Positions 6,210 through 9,728 of a stretch of DNA of 9,728 bases are shown piece by piece. Location: the NCBI GenBank assembly GCA_027482985.1, contig JAIXVO010000128.1:1-9728 (forward strand). The letters are read 5' to 3'. The notes under the pieces were generated by a model that saw only the letters and a list, made by a program, of their open reading frames with translations, was not told where the DNA came from and did no database searches. This stretch comes from Cyanobacteriota bacterium. Its GTDB lineage: Bacteria > Cyanobacteriota > Cyanobacteriia > Leptolyngbyales > Leptolyngbyaceae. The position numbers and the translations under genes are program-made. Positions within the stretch are counted from its first letter, which is position 1. Each line of letters opens with the position of its first letter.

Positions 6210-7199
6210 CTACGCTGGCGGACTATTTACTTCATGCTTGGGGGCGTAATTGACCATGGGTGGAGGGGCGGGGGGGATGGTATCCCAGCCGCGAACGGCG
6301 ACTTTGGGTTTCGTGTTACCCGTTCGGCGATCGCCTGTGCGACTGTATTCGTAAGCAGCTTGATTGTAGGCGGGGGTGGGGGCTTGGGTGGCGGCAGTGG
6401 TCAGCCATTGTTGGTAGTCGGCATAAGGTTGCACGACGACATCGGCCTGATTCGCCGCAAAATAGGTGCCGCTAAACATGGAATCGCGCAGGCGGTAGGT
6501 GCCTGTTTTGATCGGTGTCAGTTCCAAATCGATCGCGTGATTGGGCACCACATCTTGTTTCAGGCGAAAGGCGGGGATGTAGAAGCCGTGGAGGACATCT
6601 TGCGATCGCAGAGAGAATTTGACGCGGCGATCGACGGGCAAATGGAGTTCGGTGCTGGTGACATCTGCCTCCGGGTAATGGAAGACCCACGCCCATTGTT
6701 TCGCCAGTACGTCAATTTGTTCGACGGGAGCGGTTTCGAGCGCCTGCTGGATTTCTTGCTGTGGCGTACTGTCAAAAGGTTCGGCATAGGCGGCGGGGAC
6801 GACGTTGGGCAGATGTAAATGCACCAGTTCCATCGGTCCCCGGACAGCCATTTTGTCGTAGGTCCGGTAGCTGACAAAGGACAGCGTTAACACCAAAACC
6901 AAGGGCACTGCTGTCCAGATGATTTCCAGCCACTTGTTGCCCTCAATTGGGGGGCCATCACTCAAGTCGTATTTCGCCGCCCGATGAAAGACCAGCGAGT
7001 ATAAGAATGGTCCGATCACGCCCAGGTAAATGAAGGTGCCCAAGCCCGTAAACAGACTAAACAGATCATCCAGTAACTTAGATTCTGCCGATGCTTCGGG
7101 GGGAAACCAGGCGTAGGATTGTTTTGCCATCCACACACTCGCTAACGTCACGAGGACGGCATAAATCGACAAAATTAAAATCGCTCGGAGTTTCAACAT
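6210..7199 (-). CDS. ctaC: Haem-copper oxidase subunit II lacking the CuA site (ARTO type)
   Basis: This 329-residue membrane-anchored subunit would present electrons to subunit I. Three hydrophobic segments (about 5-26, 47-71, 92-112; the first may be a signal anchor) precede a cupredoxin domain on the lumen/periplasm side. The conserved aromatic run (QWAW, 168-171) and the first CuA ligand region (DVLHGF, His204) are kept. The CxxxCxxxHxxM motif is replaced by Asp239, Ser243, Phe247 and Asn250, so four of the usual ligand positions are lost and no CuA can be expected. The flanking YRLR and DVVV residues align normally, so this is not a frameshift. CuA loss is typical of quinol oxidases and of the cyanobacterial alternative respiratory terminal oxidase (CtaC-II). 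About 65 Pro-rich C-terminal residues follow the domain. The ATG has AGGA eight bases upstream. Quinol as donor is inference; loss of the CuA ligands is seen directly. Confidence 0.95.
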   Translation of the reverse strand: MLKLRAILILSIYAVLVTLASVWMAKQSYAWFPPEASAESKLLDDLFSLFTGLGTFIYLGVIGPFLYSLVFHRAAKYDLSDGPPIEGNKWLEIIWTAVPLVLVLTLSFVSYRTYDKMAVRGPMELVHLHLPNVVPAAYAEPFDSTPQQEIQQALETAPVEQIDVLAKQWAWVFHYPEADVTSTELHLPVDRRVKFSLRSQDVLHGFYIPAFRLKQDVVPNHAIDLELTPIKTGTYRLRDSMFSGTYFAANQADVVVQPYADYQQWLTTAATQAPTPAYNQAAYEYSRTGDRRTGNTKPKVAVRGWDTIPPAPPPMVNYAPKHEVNSPPA

Positions 7200-7260
7200 A
7201 AAGTCAATCCTGCTACCTTCACCATATCTGCCCGACTTGCCTGCGATCGTGGCGGATTTG

Positions 7261-7288
7261 GTAAGGGCGAATGACCATTCGCCCCTAC
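7261..7288. repeat. Near-perfect palindrome between DUF2231 gene and ctaC
   Basis: The arms GTAAGGGCGAATG (7261-7273) and CATTCGCCCCTAC (7276-7288) pair with a single mismatch around a two-base centre. It fills the middle of the 143-base gap before ctaC. No T-run follows on the minus strand, so it may be a processing or stabilising hairpin rather than a terminator. I recall this motif as a widespread cyanobacterial intergenic repeat. Confidence 0.85.
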
Positions 7289-7342
7289 AGCATTAATCTT
7301 GTGAATCGCGTTTGTCATTGCAATTGGGACGATTTCTGACTC

Positions 7343-7939
7343 CTACAGTTGATTCAAATCTGCGCCCATCTGCAATAACTGATCCGCTGTCACATGAACG
7401 CCGAATTCACCACCCAGATGGGCACCCAGCGTACCCTGGACAAACATCAGCGCAAAGACAATCAACCCAGCCGCGAGATAACTCCATTGCACCTGTTGCG
7501 CCATATCCTTGCGCCATTGATAACGCTGAAATCCCCGCCAGACAGTCATCACAACAATGAGGGTCAGAATGATCACGCCACCGACACCATGCAAGATCAT
7601 CGTTTCTAATGCCTGCAAGCCCCAGGCACTTTTGACATCTGTGAGTGGAACCGCAAGAGAGACTTCAAACAGTCCTGCCATGACGGTAAAAAAGGTGATG
7701 ATCGCTGCCGCCACAAGGTTATACCAGCCCACATCAAATAGGGCAGAGCGGGTGACAGGGAGGGCAAAAAACTTGAAGACAGACTTTTCTAGCGGGAACA
7801 AAGTGGCGACGATATCAAAGGCGATCGCGACAATGAATAACCCTAATGTTAAATGCACCAAATTAGGATGAATCGGCACAATATAAGGCAATCCATTCGC
7901 GCCCAAAGATTGCCATTGTTCCAGTAAATCGGCATTCAT
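7343..7939 (-). CDS. DUF2231-type four-helix membrane protein (second of the pair)
   Basis: This is a 198-residue integral membrane protein of unknown biochemical function, with four predicted membrane segments (about 25-50, 68-92, 112-135, 152-172). It opens with the DUF2231 signature IHPNLVHL, giving His24 and His29, and also has His117 at the start of the third segment and His174 and His182 after the fourth. Its paralogue next door shares this layout. Paired His on opposite helices would suit haem b binding, but no binding site is proven. The start at 7939 is chosen because GAGGAGGG lies just upstream and the ATG overlaps the preceding stop as ATGA (7936-7939). A start at 8149 would add 70 residues read out of frame through the neighbour. 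It lies 143 bases before ctaC on the same strand, which suggests a role in the alternative oxidase. Confidence 0.85.
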   Translation of the reverse strand: MNADLLEQWQSLGANGLPYIVPIHPNLVHLTLGLFIVAIAFDIVATLFPLEKSVFKFFALPVTRSALFDVGWYNLVAAAIITFFTVMAGLFEVSLAVPLTDVKSAWGLQALETMILHGVGGVIILTLIVVMTVWRGFQRYQWRKDMAQQVQWSYLAAGLIVFALMFVQGTLGAHLGGEFGVHVTADQLLQMGADLNQL

Positions 7940-8433
7940 GACAACCCTCCTCGAATGGCATCCACCACAGGGATCGTATGCAAGCCGTAGACCCACACCA
8001 GCAAGCTGCCTAAATAGGTTTGCAGACAGACTAAGAGACCCAGCGACACACTCACCGCTAGGTAAGGGACTGGTAGTTGCGGTTTTTCCTGCAATCGTAA
8101 AACATAACGCCAAGCGGTGACGATCGCTAAAATTGCCGATAAAGACCAACCTAAAATCGTATGCGCATTCAAGGTAGATACAGACGCGGGATAGGGTTCA
8201 GCAAGTCCAGCTTCAATTTGACCAAACACGATCGCAATAAAGATCGAAACCGTAGCAAATGCTAAATTCCACCAACTCACTTCGTAGAGTTTGGGGTTTT
8301 TAGTGAAATAGCCAACGAGGTCACAAACCACAGCAAATAACACCATCGCGATGACGAAATGCACCACAATGGGATGAATCGTATCGGGGTAAGGTAGATT
8401 ATGCTCGTTCAGCGGCGGTAAATAGTTAAACAC
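7936..8433 (-). CDS. DUF2231-type four-helix membrane protein (first of the pair)
   Basis: This 165-residue integral membrane protein has four predicted membrane segments (about 20-42, 53-72, 91-113, 122-147). The family signature IHPIVVHF supplies His20 and His25; His91 begins the third segment and His152 follows the fourth. The end QTYLG...GLHT matches QGTLG...GVHV of the downstream paralogue, supporting an old gene duplication. It starts at GTG (8433): an in-frame TAA lies three codons upstream and no internal ATG is usable before the first helix. No clear Shine-Dalgarno sequence is present. It is the first gene of the segment leading to ctaC-D-E, and the stop overlaps the next ATG. The biochemical function is not known; a membrane redox or assembly role for the oxidase is inference from position and histidines. 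Confidence 0.85.
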   Translation of the reverse strand: MFNYLPPLNEHNLPYPDTIHPIVVHFVIAMVLFAVVCDLVGYFTKNPKLYEVSWWNLAFATVSIFIAIVFGQIEAGLAEPYPASVSTLNAHTILGWSLSAILAIVTAWRYVLRLQEKPQLPVPYLAVSVSLGLLVCLQTYLGSLLVWVYGLHTIPVVDAIRGGLS

Positions 8434-8501
8434 AGGTGCTTAAACCACTTCATAACAACGACATAGGAGAATGCCGAGAACCAATCTCGCAGCTCAACGA
8501 A

Positions 8502-8518
8502 GACCGACATCAGCGGTC
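8502..8518. repeat. Small inverted repeat upstream of the DUF2231/cox segment
   Basis: GACCG (8502-8506) and CGGTC (8514-8518) form a five-base stem around a seven-base loop. It lies in the 158-base gap between the reductase gene and the first DUF2231 gene, where the operon promoter would be expected. It could be an operator or part of a terminator, and chance is also possible. I found no convincing -35/-10 pair in the gap. Confidence 0.3.
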
Positions 8519-8591
8519 AGAATTAAACAGATTGACACCTACTGAAAACGCCCCTTGCTTGGGATTATCGTGGGTTTTGGTGAATCCAAAA

Positions 8592-9620
8592 TCATTCCAA
8601 AGGTAGAGAGTCGTCCAATTGCACCACCACTTTGCCAATGGTTTGCCCTGCTAAGAGCGCATTCACTGCTGCCGGAATCGAGGCAATCCCGCGAAACGGG
8701 GTGGGATGAATGACAACTCGCAACTGTCCAGACTGAAACAATGCCAACAGGCGATCGCGGGCTGCTGCCATATGTTTGGCATAATGAGGCATCAGAAACG
8801 CCCGCACCGATGCCGCTTTCCAAAATAAGTGTTGGTGAATACGGGGCTGAGTCACGCGCTCTGGGTTGTTAGCATATTCCGAAATGAAGCCGACGATCAC
8901 TAATCGCCCCCGCACCGCTAAGTGTTCTAGACAACAATCAAAGACCTGACCACCCACACAATCAAAGACGACATTCAGACCTTGCGGATACTCTTGTTGT
9001 AACACCGTTTGCAAATCTTCTTGGCGATAATTGATCACGCGATCGCACCCCAATTCCTGCAACAGTTGGGCTTTAGCAGCAGAACCGCAAGTGCCAATCA
9101 CATGATTACCCGCCAATTTCGCTAACTGGACAGCAATATGTCCCGTTCCCCCTGCCGCCGCTGTCACCAACACCGTTTCCCCAGTGCCCATTTCTCCCGC
9201 CTGTTCCAGCGCCACCAGGGCCGAGATCCCCGTCGGCATGAGAGTCAGCAGTTCGGGCATCGCTGCCGGAATTTTCACCCCTACCGCTGCCGGAATCTGT
9301 TGATATTCGCGATAGCCGCCGCCCCGTCCCATCGTCGCCACCGCATCACCCACTTGCCAATCCGTCACCCCTGGCCCGATCGCCACGACTTCTCCCACCG
9401 CTTCCACGCCCAAATCACAGGGCAGTTCCAGGTGCACGTAGGGCAGTTTGCCCTGACACAACAACGTATCAAATCCGGCATTCACGCCTGCGAATTTGTT
9501 CCGAATCAGAATCTCACCCGCTTGCGGTACTGGCATCGGTACGGTTTCTACCGCGATCGCACTTTGGAAATCGGGGCTGAACTGTTTCGCGACCAGTTTT
9601 TGATAAGTTAGGGCAGCCAT
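8592..9620 (-). CDS. Zinc-free MDR-family NADPH reductase, PTGR3/ZADH2-like
   Basis: This is a 342-residue medium-chain dehydrogenase/reductase of the quinone/enone reductase branch, expected to be soluble and NADPH-dependent. An N-terminal GroES-like domain (about 1-120) is followed by a Rossmann domain with the AAAGGTGHIAVQLAK-type cofactor motif (GGTG at 157-160), then HVIGTC and the GCDRVINY stretch (191-198). From memory, TAAAGGTG, HVIGTC, GCDR-INY, the VGG after it and GRL-IVGFIS all occur in animal prostaglandin reductase 3 (ZADH2), which reduces 15-keto prostaglandins. In bacteria the substrate is probably an alpha,beta-unsaturated ketone or a quinone. The cysteine cluster that binds structural zinc in alcohol dehydrogenases is not seen. 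A GGAG lies 11 bases before the ATG. It is on the oxidase strand but 158 bases upstream of it, so it is likely a separate gene. Family sure, substrate not. Confidence 0.9.
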   Translation of the reverse strand: MAALTYQKLVAKQFSPDFQSAIAVETVPMPVPQAGEILIRNKFAGVNAGFDTLLCQGKLPYVHLELPCDLGVEAVGEVVAIGPGVTDWQVGDAVATMGRGGGYREYQQIPAAVGVKIPAAMPELLTLMPTGISALVALEQAGEMGTGETVLVTAAAGGTGHIAVQLAKLAGNHVIGTCGSAAKAQLLQELGCDRVINYRQEDLQTVLQQEYPQGLNVVFDCVGGQVFDCCLEHLAVRGRLVIVGFISEYANNPERVTQPRIHQHLFWKAASVRAFLMPHYAKHMAAARDRLLALFQSGQLRVVIHPTPFRGIASIPAAVNALLAGQTIGKVVVQLDDSLPLE

Positions 9621-9697
9621 GGCAGCAAGTTCTCCAAGCGATCCCTCTATTCAATCATCTCGCGTGGCCGCAGATGTCATGAAGATCGCCGATTCCC

Positions 9698-9728
9698 GTA
9701 GGGTGCCGTTAGCGTTAGCGTAACGCAC
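9698..9728. repeat. Partial dispersed repeat cut by the window end
   Basis: GTGCcGTTA (9703-9711, one bulged C) pairs with TAACGCAC (9721-9728) around a GCGTTAGCG centre, behind a GTAGG edge. It resembles the GTGCGTTA...TAACGCAC family of cyanobacterial intergenic repeats and probably continues past the window. Confidence 0.6.

Noticed and set aside
6450..6485. Frameshift or pseudogene as the reason for missing CuA ligands
   Set aside because: The frame is open through 329 codons, and conserved residues on both sides keep their spacing. Substitution at specific ligand positions fits a CuA-less family, not decay.
7940..8149. Extended 268-residue start of the second DUF2231 gene
   Set aside because: The extra 70 residues run out of frame through the first DUF2231 gene and resemble no protein. 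A strong GAGGAGGG and an ATGA overlap support the start at 7939.

Overview
The window looks cyanobacterial. The octamer GCGATCGC (HIP1) occurs about twenty times in 9.7 kb, and there are several short palindromic repeat families of the kind scattered through filamentous cyanobacterial genomes. The gene content, a haem-copper oxidase locus of cyanobacterial type, agrees. No RNA gene, CRISPR array, insertion sequence or phage gene was seen.

Left part, plus strand (1-2455). A single-domain globin of the bacterial haemoglobin/flavohaemoglobin type (128-613) has all the expected haem-pocket residues but no reductase domain. After a 318-base gap holding one imperfect palindrome comes an FAD-dependent oxidoreductase of the phytoene/zeta-carotene desaturase superfamily (932-2455). 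It converges on the minus-strand genes that fill the rest of the window.

Centre, minus strand, read right to left (8433 to 2547). Two tandem paralogous DUF2231 membrane proteins overlap by ATGA. They are followed by cytochrome oxidase subunit II (ctaC), subunit I (ctaD) and subunit III (ctaE), with ctaD and ctaE also overlapping by ATGA. A lipoprotein-type M28 metallopeptidase comes last. Subunit II has lost the two Cys, the second His and the Met that bind CuA. Subunit I keeps all haem and CuB ligands and carries a YSHPAVY motif instead of GHPEVY. Together this matches the cyanobacterial alternative respiratory terminal oxidase (ARTO, CtaII type), thought to take electrons from quinol rather than from cytochrome c. 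The two DUF2231 proteins share a set of membrane histidines, which makes them candidates for haem- or quinone-binding partners of this oxidase.

Palindromic repeats sit in the gaps between transcription-unit segments: before ctaC, two between ctaC and ctaD, and one after ctaE. A polypyrimidine leader without a Shine-Dalgarno sequence precedes ctaD.

Right end, minus strand (9620-8592). A zinc-free medium-chain dehydrogenase/reductase resembles prostaglandin reductase 3 (ZADH2). It is probably a separate NADPH-dependent enone or quinone reductase gene. The window ends in another partial dispersed repeat.
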